Source of the DNA: Cesiribacter sp. SM1
GTDB taxonomy: Bacteria > Bacteroidota > Bacteroidia > Cytophagales > Cyclobacteriaceae
Direction of reading: 5' to 3'
DNA: 64,000 nt
Assembly (NCBI RefSeq): GCF_020178975.1
Contig: NZ_JAHXBU010000091.1
Location: forward strand, 407,521-471,520
Position 1 is the stretch's first letter. Every line of letters starts with the position of its first letter. A program made the translations under genes and the position numbers. Below the pieces are notes generated by a model. It searched no databases and was not told the origin of the DNA. It saw only the letters and a program-made list of their open reading frames with translations. This document shows, piece by piece, positions 8,211 through 17,820 of this stretch.

Positions 8211-10061
8211 ATGCAAAGCCCATTAAATAATTACCAGCATAACATACAGCAATACAGGCTCGCTGCAGCTAAACTGGCAGAAAGACTGAAAATGCTTTCT
8301 TTCTCCAGGATAGCAGCTTTTGTAGCCTCTATCATCTTCATCGTCATATTTGCCAATGCAAGAATGGTGGCCTTGTTATTCTTCGTTGTGCCACTGGCCG
8401 TGCTCGCTTTTGTTGTTTTATTGAAGAGATATAACAAGGCAGCCTACCAGAAACAGCATGCTGTTTTCCTGAAAGAAATAAACGAACAGGAGGTTTTACG
8501 GCTGGAGAACAAGCTTTCCTCTTTTCCTGCAGGAGAAGCTTATCGCAGCCCTCATCATCCGTATGTGGCTGACCTGGATATTTTCAGATCGCACTCGCTG
8601 TTCCAGCTGATCAACCGCACCACCACAGAATCGGGCAGTGTGTGCCTGGCCGCCTGGATGTCTGCCTCCGCTCCTAAACCTGAAATTCTTAACAGGCAGC
8701 AAGCAGTAAAGGAACTTGCGCCCCTCCTGGACTGGCGGCAGGATTTCCAGGCCTCGGGCATGCACCACAGCAATGCCAAGAGCGACTATAACAAGCTGCT
8801 GGCATGGCTGGAAAAGCCGGTGCAACTGCTTCCAAACAAGACAAAATATTTAGCTGCAGGCATTAGCCTGGCCCTCTTAACCAGCCTTGCGCTCCTGTAT
8901 CATTTTATCTATGCCTATACTTCAGATTACCTCCTGAACACATTGCCCCTGCTCCTCATGCTGATCGTCAATTACATCGTACTGAAAAGGCTAAAGCCTG
9001 TTGCGGAAGAGATCATTGATGATACCCATCAGAACATTAAAATACTGGGAGGTTACCAGTCACTGATCCGGAAAATTGAGGGCGAACAGTTTAAAGCGCC
9101 ACTGCTCCTACAGCTTCAGTCTGTTTTTAGCCAGCAAAACTACTCTGCTGCAGCCCAGATCAACAAGCTGAAAAACATACTGGAGGTATCGCAGCTAAAG
9201 GGCACAAAAAGAAACTTTGGCAACCAGTTTTACACCATCCTCAACATGTTCTGGCTCCTGGATATTTACTGGATCATCCAGACCGAGCAATGGAAAGTCA
9301 GGAACAGCTCCTACCTGAGGTCATGGGCAGCTGCCGTAAGTGAGTTCGAAGCCCTAAGCAGCATGGCTGGCTTTGCTTACTCAAATCCCTCTTACACCTT
9401 TCCCGAGATAAAAACAGGCCCCTGTACCATTGATTTTGAAATGCTCGGCCACCCCCTGCTAAAGCCTGAAGGCCGGAGATCGAACGACTTTAGCTTAAGG
9501 GCCCGCGAAAACATCGCCATGATCACAGGCTCAAACATGGCCGGCAAAAGCACCTTTTTAAGAACCGTAGGCGCTAACCTGGTGCTGGCGCTCATGGGCG
9601 CACCCTGTTGTGCCAAGTGGGGCGAAGTTTCGGAGCTCAAGATATTTACCAGTATGCGTACGCAGGATAACCTGGAGGAGGGCATTTCCTCTTTCTATGC
9701 AGAGCTGAAAAAGGTAGAACAGCTGCTGCAGCTGGTTCAAAGCGGAGAAGCCATCTTCTTTATGCTGGATGAGATGTTCAAGGGCACCAACTCCAAAGAC
9801 CGGCACCGGGGCGGCTTTTCGCTGATCAAGCAGCTGGAGGAACTGAATGCCTTTGGTATCATCTCCACCCACGACCTGGACCTGGCAGATTTAGCAGGAA
9901 AGCACCGGCTGGTAAAGAACTACAGCTTTAACAGCGAGATCCGGCAGGGAGAAATGATCTTTGACTATAAACTCACTCCCGGCCTCTGCAAGGATTTCAA
10001 CGCCAGTGAACTCATGAAAAAAAGCGGCATCAAGGTGCTGGATTACATAGAGGAGGGCTGA
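8211..10061 (+). CDS. Membrane-anchored MutS-family ATPase
   Basis: A protein of 616 residues. Hydrophobic segments lie near residues 32-51, 53-71, 213-233 and 241-258, giving two membrane hairpins. The C-terminal third is a MutS-type ABC ATPase: Walker A GSNMAGKST at 440-448, Walker B IFFMLDEMFKGTNS with the MutS-type D-E, and the H-loop ISTHDLDLADL. The core MutS lever/clamp region (residues 100-400) is shortened, and the mismatch-binding domain I with its Phe-x-Glu motif is not visible. So it is not canonical MutS or MutS2 (no Smr domain). It ends the GntR-led unit. The role is unknown; DNA repair should not be assumed. Confidence 0.85.
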   Translation: MQSPLNNYQHNIQQYRLAAAKLAERLKMLSFSRIAAFVASIIFIVIFANARMVALLFFVVPLAVLAFVVLLKRYNKAAYQKQHAVFLKEINEQEVLRLENKLSSFPAGEAYRSPHHPYVADLDIFRSHSLFQLINRTTTESGSVCLAAWMSASAPKPEILNRQQAVKELAPLLDWRQDFQASGMHHSNAKSDYNKLLAWLEKPVQLLPNKTKYLAAGISLALLTSLALLYHFIYAYTSDYLLNTLPLLLMLIVNYIVLKRLKPVAEEIIDDTHQNIKILGGYQSLIRKIEGEQFKAPLLLQLQSVFSQQNYSAAAQINKLKNILEVSQLKGTKRNFGNQFYTILNMFWLLDIYWIIQTEQWKVRNSSYLRSWAAAVSEFEALSSMAGFAYSNPSYTFPEIKTGPCTIDFEMLGHPLLKPEGRRSNDFSLRARENIAMITGSNMAGKSTFLRTVGANLVLALMGAPCCAKWGEVSELKIFTSMRTQDNLEEGISSFYAELKKVEQLLQLVQSGEAIFFMLDEMFKGTNSKDRHRGGFSLIKQLEELNAFGIISTHDLDLADLAGKHRLVKNYSFNSEIRQGEMIFDYKLTPGLCKDFNASELMKKSGIKVLDYIEEG

Positions 10062-10275
10062 TCTATCAGGCTACAGTTGCAGACGCCATCCTGATACAAA
10101 ATCTCTATGCAGCTCAATATTAAAGCTGTTTACCACAGGAATCATCTACCAAAGAAACCACATGCAGCTGAAGCACTGTTTTGTGCATTACTAACAGAAA
10201 GGTCTGGAAGTGTTTTCCCGGGGATAGCTTCCTGTTACAGAAGCATTCTGCCCGGGCTTCGATGGTTTAAAAAAT

Positions 10276-10315
10276 TGCCACATGAAGTATAAAATAATCC
10301 TTACTTCATGTGGCA
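10276..10315 (-). terminator. Rho-independent terminator of the PepSY-like gene
   Basis: A perfect 14-bp stem (10276-10289 with 10302-10315, arm TGCCACATGAAGTA) has a 12-base loop. Read on the minus strand it is followed by a T-run (AATTTTTTAAA), as expected for the gene ending at 10332. On the plus strand there is no T-run, though the hairpin could still slow transcripts from the MutS-like gene. Confidence 0.8.
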
Positions 10316-10331
10316 TCTCAAGGTCTTTCAG

Positions 10332-10865
10332 CTATCTCCGGGAGTAAAGACCACCCTGTTCATTTAAGAGCACCCACTGCTTTTTCTTTCCATGCTGGAG
10401 CAGTACCTTATACTGTACTGTATGGCGGGCAGTTGCTGCGCCTGTTTCAACTTTTTTGATGATCTCGGTTCTTTTGATCAGCCAGCCATTATGTTCTCTG
10501 CCAATGTACCTGTACACCTCACGTGGCATGGCTGCGTTAAACATGCTTTCTTTTGAGTGGATCAGGTTCCCTTCTTTATCATATACCTCTGTTTTCCGGT
10601 AATTCTTCCCTTTGTATTGAACGTGGTAGGTCGGTGATGACCATGAGTAAATCTTGTTTCCATTTTTCACCTTTTTAGCCTTATCTACAGCTGCTGTCAG
10701 GTGCTGACTCATGTTCAGGCCGGGGTTTTTGGTCTCCATCGCGGCAAGCACCTCCTGAGGCACATTCGCTTCTATCCAGGGGCTTACTTTCACCAGCTTT
10801 TTTTGTGCATTTACTCCACCTAAAGAAATAAGCAGAATGATTGCTAGTAAACTTAACTTTTTCAT
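10332..10865 (-). CDS. Secreted PepSY-like protein
   Basis: A protein of 177 residues with a signal peptide (MKKLSLLAIILLISLGGVNA). The mature part holds two related segments with the pattern YHVQYKGKNYRKTEVYDKEG and HTVQYKVLLQHGKKKQWVLL ending in a strand-turn, typical of the beta-lactamase-inhibitor-like PepSY-like fold of Bacteroidota. Such proteins are periplasmic or surface-located and of unknown function. A shorter relative occurs at 39600-40016. It converges on the MutS-like gene and has its own terminator. Confidence 0.75.
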   Translation of the reverse strand: MKKLSLLAIILLISLGGVNAQKKLVKVSPWIEANVPQEVLAAMETKNPGLNMSQHLTAAVDKAKKVKNGNKIYSWSSPTYHVQYKGKNYRKTEVYDKEGNLIHSKESMFNAAMPREVYRYIGREHNGWLIKRTEIIKKVETGAATARHTVQYKVLLQHGKKKQWVLLNEQGGLYSRR

Positions 10866-11153
10866 GATGATAATTATTTAAAGGTTTGTAAGAGGCATTG
10901 TTGAATGCTGTGTTAAGTTACAGGCAGAGGATGTGCCAGAATCAATATACTCTGATAATCAGCATCTTATGTAATAATAAAAAATTTCTGATGCGCGAAT
11001 GCGTACAGCTGGCGTACGGTTTTAGTACATTTTCACCTGAAAGGGTCTATAAAAATCAACAGCCGTGTAGCTGCTGGTTAATAAGGCTTAAGAATGGATT
11101 TTAGGGAAATAATAAATTGGCTACCAAACCTGCTGGCCAGATTCTGAAAGGGC

Positions 11154-11945
11154 ATGAAAGCTAAGTACGACATAATCGGAGATGGATATAATGTAAGCAG
11201 GAGCGCAGATCCATACCTGGCTAACCGGTTCCTCCAGCTCCTGGATACAGGCAAAAACGGACTCTGGCTCGACATTGGCTGTGGTACAGGAAACTACACC
11301 AGCGAGCTGCAGCAGAAAGGCCTCCGCTTTATAGGCATTGACCCTTCAGTACAAATGATAACCGAAGCGGGAAAGAAAAATAAAATGATCGACTGGCGCG
11401 TGGGCACAGCAGAAAACACTGGTTTGGACAACCATAGTGTGGACGGCATTATGGGAAGCCTCACCATTCACCATTGGTCTGACTTTGAAAAAGCCTTCTC
11501 CGAATTATCGAGAATCATGAAAGCTAACAGCCGAATTGTAATTTTTACGGCCACACCAGCGCAAATGGAAGGTTATTGGCTGAATCATTACTTCCCTGAA
11601 ATGCTTAAAGCTTCCATCGATCAGATGCCCTCTTTTGAACGCGTAAGAGGCGCCATGGAAAGTGCAGGCATCAGGGTAATCAGCACTGAAAAGTATTTTG
11701 TGCAGCCACATTTACAGGACTATTTCCTTTACTGCGGCAAGCAAAGACCTGAACTATACTTTGAAGAACGGGTCAGGAGGGGCATTTCGTCCTTTTCGGC
11801 CCTGGCAAACCAACAGGAAGTTGAAGCAGGCTTACTGGCGTTAAGAAAAGATGTGGATAGCGGAGAGATCAGTAGTGTGATAGCATCATACCAAAACAAC
11901 GAGGGTGACTACTTATTTATAGCCGGACAAAAGATCAGTAGTTAG
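11154..11945 (+). CDS. Class I SAM-dependent methyltransferase
   Basis: A protein of 263 residues. Motif I is WLDIGCGTG at 38-46, motif II IGIDPSVQMI, and the post-motif region MGSLTIHHWSDFEKAFSEL is typical of methyltransferase-11/UbiE-like enzymes. The C-terminal 120 residues form a cap that probably binds the substrate, which is unknown. No partner gene is close, so no pathway can be assigned. Confidence 0.88.
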   Translation: MKAKYDIIGDGYNVSRSADPYLANRFLQLLDTGKNGLWLDIGCGTGNYTSELQQKGLRFIGIDPSVQMITEAGKKNKMIDWRVGTAENTGLDNHSVDGIMGSLTIHHWSDFEKAFSELSRIMKANSRIVIFTATPAQMEGYWLNHYFPEMLKASIDQMPSFERVRGAMESAGIRVISTEKYFVQPHLQDYFLYCGKQRPELYFEERVRRGISSFSALANQQEVEAGLLALRKDVDSGEISSVIASYQNNEGDYLFIAGQKISS

Positions 11946-11987
11946 CAGCACCAGTCCGCTGATGGCCTGATCAGGCGCAGGGAAACA

Positions 11988-12368
11988 CTACCCGCTGGTT
12001 TTTGCCCTGCGTGCTTTCCGCTTCGACATTTTACTGCTCACTTTTGGCTTTTTGTAAACAACCTTTTCTTTTTCCCTGGCTTTTCTACTACTCTTTTGCT
12101 TTGTAGTATCCTGCGGATAAAGGGAGCGCCCTCCAGCGGGAAGCACTTCAAAGAGATCATATTTTACATCAACAGCAGCAGCAGCCGCACCATCAGGCAT
12201 ATGTACAGCCGCTGATGCACCGGCAGGCCTTTGCTCAGGCAGAAGAACTTTAGCGACAGCACCCTTCCCCTGCTGACCTATACTGATGAAGGGAATAATG
12301 ACAGAGGATAACACCAAAAAAAGAGATCGTAATTTCACTTTAGCAGACTCCAGAGGGTTCATCCTCAA
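11988..12368 (-). CDS. Hypothetical protein, Ala-rich with basic C-terminal tail
   Basis: A protein of 126 residues (or 124 from the second Met). A hydrophobic N-terminal segment LFLVLSSVIIPFISIG could be a signal peptide, followed by an Ala-rich middle (AGASAAVHMPDGAAAAAVDV) and a tail very rich in Lys and Arg (residues 88-126). I do not recognise the family. The basic tail could bind nucleic acid or a surface polymer, but this is speculation. The long open frame and signal-like N-terminus favour a real gene. Confidence 0.5.
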   Translation of the reverse strand: MRMNPLESAKVKLRSLFLVLSSVIIPFISIGQQGKGAVAKVLLPEQRPAGASAAVHMPDGAAAAAVDVKYDLFEVLPAGGRSLYPQDTTKQKSSRKAREKEKVVYKKPKVSSKMSKRKARRAKTSG

Positions 12369-12723
12369 ATATATAAAGAGAAGGGCCTGGAAATAATGCA
12401 GAATAGCAGCAGTTCCTACATTGTAAGCTCCTGCGGGAATAAGTTTCTGTTTAGTGCAGCTTTGGCACTGCAGCTGCTTATATTTAGAAAAACGAAAGAC
12501 TCACAGCTAAATAAAATTCATGCCTAAATATCTATAACAGAGGTTGTAATCAATAGCTTACTATCTTATGCTCTACAGGCATTAACTGCTATCTTAGCTA
12601 TAGTTACATTCAGCCAAAGGGCACTACCAGCTGCGGTAAACACCCGGAATGCTGGATCTCCATTAGCGCTAAATCTTCTTTAACTAACTGCCTGTATACC
12701 TGCAGCTTTAAAATCAAAACCAC
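12369..12723. other. Intergenic region between divergent genes
   Basis: No gene, repeat or clear terminator is seen. It separates the start of the minus-strand hypothetical gene from the start of the ACT-domain gene, so it must hold both promoters, but no convincing TTTG/TAnnTTTG pair could be picked out by eye. Confidence 0.4.
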
Positions 12724-13125
12724 ATGGCCGGAGAGACTGACATACATAAACTTGTGCGGGGAATGACCCCGGTGCTGAATCCCGGAGAATATATTTTTAC
12801 AACTACCCAGGATGAAAACATTATCAAACGGGCCGATACAATCGGAACCTTCAGGGAGCAGGAAGGAACCACCCTGATCATGGAGCGCACAAAGGCAGAT
12901 GCCTTAGCACTTCCCTATGAGTACATTGCAGCCTGGATTAGCCTGATGGTACATTCCTCCCTGGAAGCGGTAGGTCTTACTGCCTTGTTTTCGGCTGCAC
13001 TGGCAAAGCACAACATTAGCTGCAATGTAGTTGCCGGCTATTATCACGATCATATTTTCGTGGATAAGAAAGATGAAGCCAGGGCTATGGAAGTACTAAG
13101 TAAATTATCAGAAACCCAGCAATAA
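12724..13125 (+). CDS. ACT-domain protein (COG3602/DUF2241-like)
   Basis: A protein of 133 residues with tandem ACT-like halves: LVRGMTPVLNPGEYIFTT leads the first, and ISLMVHSSLEAVGLTALFSA followed by NISCNVVAGYYHDHIFVD the second. This matches the short stand-alone ACT proteins of COG3602, which resemble the regulatory domain of aspartate kinases. They probably bind an amino acid, but no function is established. It stands alone. Confidence 0.85.
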   Translation: MAGETDIHKLVRGMTPVLNPGEYIFTTTQDENIIKRADTIGTFREQEGTTLIMERTKADALALPYEYIAAWISLMVHSSLEAVGLTALFSAALAKHNISCNVVAGYYHDHIFVDKKDEARAMEVLSKLSETQQ

Positions 13126-13209
13126 GCACCCAAAACAGGCCGCCACACAACAGGCAGCTTTGATAAGTCAAAGCCTCGATAACAAACCAGGCTTAAGCCA
13201 CAACAGCGC

Positions 13210-15486
13210 TTATGCCACGCTCTCTTTTGTTTTTCTGCTCATAAGCAGGAGTGCGAATTTTACAGTACCCCTGTCATCATGCACCGGAGTCATGCTACAG
13301 CCATAAACAAGGCCGGGTGTAGTGGTGTGGGCACTGTTGAAAGAGAGTTTCTGGCCGGCAAAAACAGTAGCACAGCGCTCCTGCCATAGCTCCTGATCTT
13401 CCTTCAGCAGGTGCAGAAAGTTTTCACCTTTGCTCAGCTTACCCTTTACCCACTTAAAGCTATGCTTCATTTCATCATTAAGGGCTATAATTTTATGATC
13501 AGCATTCAGGGCCAGCACAGCATCTTCCGTACCCTCCATAATAGCTCTGAGAATTAATTCACTTTGCTGGCTTTCGGCATGCAGGCGATGCATGGCCTCC
13601 TGGGTAGCTTCCAGTTCTTCAATGTTTTGCCGCATTTCCTCTTCTGCAGCTTTTAGTTCTTCAGTACTCTTCTGCGATTCTTCCAGCAGCTTTCCTGTGC
13701 GTAAAGTAATGTTGTGGCTGAAGATAAAGGAGGCAATCGTTTCCCCTACTTTCTCTACAAACTCAATCTCATGTTTCCTGAACCGCTTAAAAGAAGCTAA
13801 TTCCACCACGCCAAGTACTTCACTGTTGAGCTTTAAGGGTACAATGAGCACAGAGTTTGGCGGAGCATCGCCAAGGCCGGAGGTAATGCGAACGTAGTTT
13901 TCAGGTAACTGCTCAAGGTAAATGGTATCTGCCTCCAGCACGCACTGACCTACAATGCCCTCGCCTATTTCTATTTTCTTTTCCAGGTGCTTTTTCCGGT
14001 CAAAGGCATAGGTCCCCATAAGCTCCAGGTATTTTTTTCCTCCTCCATCTTCATGAATCAGAAAAATTCCACCCTGGTTAGCCTTCAGGTATTTTACAAG
14101 GTTCCTGATAATGATAAAGTAGAAATCTTCTGTTTCATCATTGTTAAAGCGCAGTATTTCGGAGAATTCAGCAATACCCTGGGTAAACCAGTTTCTTAGT
14201 TCGGCCTGCTCATTATTTTGTTTCAGGCTGTTACGCATGTGCTCCAGTGCTATGCCCAGCTTGTCTTCCCTATCTATTTCACCAATTTGGGTATCCAGCT
14301 TATTTTCCCCAATGCTGGTGGCAAACTGCACCTTTTGCTCCAGAGAATCGATCAGTGTATTAAGGGAATGTGCCATTTCACCAAGCTCATCCTGGTTATT
14401 GATAGCAAGCTTTAGTTTGCTGTCAACATTACCCCTGGAAAGCTCTTTGAGCAGTTTGCTGGTATGAATAACCGGCTGAATGATTTTACCTGAAATAAAG
14501 CCGGTGAGCAGGAACAGGATGATCAGCCCTGTAATACTGATGATGATGGAATAAGTAAGAATACGATCGGTTTCCATGGTCATGTCGTCCATGTGCACAA
14601 TGGTGCCCAGCGCCCATGGATGATCAGAACCCCCAAGCTGTATGGGAGCAAAGGTTACATATACGGCTTCGTCCTGTAAATTAGTATTAAAGGAAAAAAA
14701 CTTGCCTTCCCTGATGCTGCCTGCTATTTCCAGCTCGGCACTGTTAAAGATATCTGCAACAGTTTTACCTATCAGCTCCTTGTTCTGGTGCGCTACAATA
14801 GTTCCGTTGTTTGCCAGCAGAAAAGTGGTGGAGTGCTCGTAAGGCTTGATCCGGGTAATGAAATCGAAATTATTCAGGGCAATGTCCATGCCTACCAGGC
14901 CGGCAAATGCACCATTACGCATAATTGGAAAGCAAACCGAGGTACCAAAAACATCATCTTTGTTGGTACTGGAGTATTCACTAAAAGAATATGGATCGGT
15001 AATTTCCTCTTTGCCGGAGAGCTTTAAATTATGGTACAGGCTTCCTGCTTTGTCTCCATCAAGGTTCAGGGAATCAACAACAGAATCTTTACTCCTGTAT
15101 ACAGTATATCTCTTTCTGCCGTAGTTTTTGTTCCAGCCTCCATCCAGTGCATTTAGTTCCAGACTTGCCCAGGTGCTGTGGTAACGGTCGTCCTGCTGAA
15201 CCACGCCAAGCAAAAGCCTTAAAACGGCCTCGCTGCGCATGCTGTCATGCTCCTGGAAATACTGTTCAATAGCTGCAGCCATTGTACCGGCCACCCCTAA
15301 ATCATGGGCTAATAAAGCCTTGGAGTCATTTGCATTACGGAGTGCATACTGGTTGGCTAAATCTTTAGCATCAGCAATAGCCTTATTTTGCGTATTGATG
15401 ATGATGTAGCCTATGATGATCACATAAGTAACCAGAAAAACAGCCGCAATTGATAAGCTAAGCTTAGCCCGTAGTTTTAGCTTCAT
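13210..15486 (-). CDS. Membrane sensor: Cache-HAMP-GAF-coil-PAS, no output domain
   Basis: A protein of 758 residues. TM1 is near 12-32 and TM2 near 314-338, enclosing a double-Cache periplasmic ligand domain. Then come HAMP (about 339-390), a second HAMP-like/linker stretch, GAF (about 445-590), a coiled coil with EEEMRQNIEELEATQE, and PAS (about 650-750). There is no HisKA, HATPase, GGDEF or MCP hairpin, so it must signal through a partner. The GAF and coil closely resemble the 1055-residue protein at 40705-43872. It is probably a sensory scaffold. Confidence 0.85.
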   Translation of the reverse strand: MKLKLRAKLSLSIAAVFLVTYVIIIGYIIINTQNKAIADAKDLANQYALRNANDSKALLAHDLGVAGTMAAAIEQYFQEHDSMRSEAVLRLLLGVVQQDDRYHSTWASLELNALDGGWNKNYGRKRYTVYRSKDSVVDSLNLDGDKAGSLYHNLKLSGKEEITDPYSFSEYSSTNKDDVFGTSVCFPIMRNGAFAGLVGMDIALNNFDFITRIKPYEHSTTFLLANNGTIVAHQNKELIGKTVADIFNSAELEIAGSIREGKFFSFNTNLQDEAVYVTFAPIQLGGSDHPWALGTIVHMDDMTMETDRILTYSIIISITGLIILFLLTGFISGKIIQPVIHTSKLLKELSRGNVDSKLKLAINNQDELGEMAHSLNTLIDSLEQKVQFATSIGENKLDTQIGEIDREDKLGIALEHMRNSLKQNNEQAELRNWFTQGIAEFSEILRFNNDETEDFYFIIIRNLVKYLKANQGGIFLIHEDGGGKKYLELMGTYAFDRKKHLEKKIEIGEGIVGQCVLEADTIYLEQLPENYVRITSGLGDAPPNSVLIVPLKLNSEVLGVVELASFKRFRKHEIEFVEKVGETIASFIFSHNITLRTGKLLEESQKSTEELKAAEEEMRQNIEELEATQEAMHRLHAESQQSELILRAIMEGTEDAVLALNADHKIIALNDEMKHSFKWVKGKLSKGENFLHLLKEDQELWQERCATVFAGQKLSFNSAHTTTPGLVYGCSMTPVHDDRGTVKFALLLMSRKTKESVA

Positions 15487-16109
15487 AACTTTAAATCTTC
15501 AGTTTAACGAGGAATAGGGAGCATCAAAAATAGCCTGACATGCTCATTGGCACACCACTATCAGCTAAGCCAGATCAGCTGATGGCAGTTACTTCATAAA
15601 TAGTTTTTACTAAGTAATTAGCCGGTACAGCCAAAGGTAGCCTAATGGTTTTCCCTTATAAAATAAAAGACTGTTAAAACATTACTTGAAAGAATACAAC
15701 ATACGCAAACGTTCGTTTAGCCATTAATCTCGCTGTATCAGACACTTTTCTCAGAATAAGAAGCTTGTTTTGGTACTAAAAAACCCGGGTGTCATACATG
15801 CCGAAAGCTGATGTGATAATTTTTTTAGCTTTTGATTTTACATAAAATTATGCGCTGAGGCATAAAAACATTGGCATTCGCCTGCTTCCTGCCTGGGTAA
15901 AAAAACTAAATCAAATGCTTTGATGGCATACAGGCTAACTCTATCTCTGGGAGTGCTATGTTATTATTTCATTATCATTGGGTGTCTGTGATATGAAATT
16001 CCTGCAAATACTTGCTACTCTTTTTGCATTTTTTTATTTTAATTATATGTTTGAAAAGTAGTCGTACATTTTTGCAGTTCAGGCTAATCCTGCATAGTCC
16101 CCCCTTCAA
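15487..16109. other. AT-rich intergenic between divergent sensor genes
   Basis: A stretch of 623 bases with no supportable gene. It separates the divergently transcribed Cache sensor (minus) and the GAF histidine kinase (plus). A 10-base palindrome ATCAGCTGAT lies at 15574-15583. The rest is AT-rich with no clear promoter match. Confidence 0.4.
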
Positions 16110-17327
16110 ATGATTGAAATTCAAGATGATTTATTAAGAGATATCAAGGCTGTTAGACAAATACCCATAGTCCCCTCCATGCTGGAAGTAATTTGCCAGA
16201 CTACAGAAATGGGCTTTGCAGCAATTGCCCGGGTAACAGAAGACAGGTGGGTAGCCTGCAGCGTTCGGGATGAGGTGGAATTTGGGTTGAAAGAAGGGGG
16301 TGAGCTGGAAGTCAAGACAACGATTTGCAATGAGATAAGGGATAGCCGCGAACCGGTTGTAATCGATCATGTAGACAAAGACCCGCATTATAAATTCCAT
16401 CACACGCCGCAGATCTATGGGCTTCAAAGCTATATTTCTTACCCAATTATCCTGCGAGATGGTTCTTTTTTCGGTACACTCTGCGCTATAGATGCCCAGC
16501 CGGCGAAAGTGAACAACCCCAAGGTGATCAACACTTTCAAGATGTTCGCAGAGCTTTTGTCCTTTCATTTACAGAGTCAGGATTTGCTGGAACGCAGCTA
16601 TCATACCACAGCTGAACTCCAGAAGCAAAACGAGGTGCTGACCATCGTTAATAACGACATGGACAATTTTATCTACACAGCATCTCATGATCTTAAATCC
16701 CCTATCAACAACATCGAGGGTTTGATTAACGCCCTTTCCCATACATTAGAAAAAGAAAATCTTAACAGGGATGAGCTCAACAAGATCATCCATATGATGA
16801 AAATTTCTGTTAAGCGTTTTGCCCTTACCATCCAGGATCTTACCACTATTGTTAAAGCCGACAGTGAGCAGGCTGAGGAGATTACTGAAACGGTAAATCT
16901 ATTTGAGACAGTAGAGAATGTTAAGCAGGACCTGATCAGCCACATAACAAGTTGTAATGCAAAAATCAACATTAGTTGTGAGGATGGCCTTGCCTTAGAC
17001 TTTTCTAAAAAGAGCTTCCATAGCATTATATACAATCTGCTAAGCAACGCAATAAAATACCGTTCTCCTGAACGGCTGCCAGAGGTAGAGGTGAAGCTGC
17101 ATAAGGTTGATGGAAAAGTAAATCTGTCCGTTACAGATAACGGACTGGGAATTCCCGCTGACAAACAGGAAAAATTGTTCACTATGTTTGAACGCTTTCA
17201 CGACCATGTGGAAGGAAGCGGCGTTGGCTTATACATTGTAAAAAGAATGGTAGACAAGGCCCAGGGGCAGATTAGCGTAAGCAGTACCGAAAGCCAGGGC
17301 ACTACCTTTACAATCATTTTTAATTAA
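16110..17327 (+). CDS. GAF-domain sensor histidine kinase
   Basis: A protein of 405 residues. A GAF domain covers about 20-155 (SMLEVICQTTEMGFAAIARV; SYISYPIILRDGSFFGTLCA). A HisKA domain follows with phospho-acceptor His193 in ASHDLKSPINN, then HATPase with N-box HSIIYNLLSNAIKYRSPE, G1 VTDNGLGIP and G2 GSGVGLYIVK. No transmembrane segment is present, so it is cytosolic. No response regulator is adjacent. Its kinase core resembles that of the 978-residue kinase at 49438-52374 (SHDLRNPVVNLEGL). Confidence 0.92.
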   Translation: MIEIQDDLLRDIKAVRQIPIVPSMLEVICQTTEMGFAAIARVTEDRWVACSVRDEVEFGLKEGGELEVKTTICNEIRDSREPVVIDHVDKDPHYKFHHTPQIYGLQSYISYPIILRDGSFFGTLCAIDAQPAKVNNPKVINTFKMFAELLSFHLQSQDLLERSYHTTAELQKQNEVLTIVNNDMDNFIYTASHDLKSPINNIEGLINALSHTLEKENLNRDELNKIIHMMKISVKRFALTIQDLTTIVKADSEQAEEITETVNLFETVENVKQDLISHITSCNAKINISCEDGLALDFSKKSFHSIIYNLLSNAIKYRSPERLPEVEVKLHKVDGKVNLSVTDNGLGIPADKQEKLFTMFERFHDHVEGSGVGLYIVKRMVDKAQGQISVSSTESQGTTFTIIFN

Positions 17328-17820
17328 TCGTGCATGCCCGACTGGCTCCCTGGCAAGCGGCTGGCTTAACCTGGAAAAAGAATAGAATAGTTTAATCTGC
17401 CAGACCCACCCACCGCACTGCACTCCTGCTTTACCAGCGCCCCCTGCCCTAGGGTAATCGGCAGCGGCCTAAAGCCTGTAATGATCGCTATTGAACAGTA
17501 ACGTTACCTTTCCCAAAGCCTTCTGCATCCACCCGACACCGATTGCAGCCTTTCTTATAACTTCATGATAAAGTACAGCCTCCTGCTCTTACCTTAGTAC
17601 TGTCAGCCTTCAGGCAGACTGGCTTTTGCACTTATTCAACCTATTAACAACCACCTGTATCATAACCCGTTAACCGTTCCTGTGGGTTTGTATACGCCTG
17701 TAGGTTAAGCGCAACAGCGGTATTATTCATTTGCGAAAAACAGGCTAACTTAATATTCGCCCATGAGTTTGAAAACAGGCTAAGGCTGCACTTTTAAGCA
17801 TAAAACAAGAGGATAATCTG
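17328..17820. other. Intergenic region without recognised features
   Basis: A stretch of 493 bases with no supportable gene and no strong inverted repeat. It separates the kinase from the MDR oxidoreductase on the same strand. Confidence 0.4.

Noticed and set aside
8211..10061. Canonical MutS or MutS2 mismatch-repair reading
   Set aside because: Domain I and Smr are absent and membrane hairpins are present, so only the ATPase family is supported.
10107..10292. 61-codon frame after the MutS-like gene
   Set aside because: It runs through the terminator hairpin at 10276-10315 and has no domain or signal cue.
13156..13174. Short inverted repeat GCTTTGA/TCAAAGC between convergent genes
   Set aside because: Only 7 bp with no T-run, so too weak to call a terminator.
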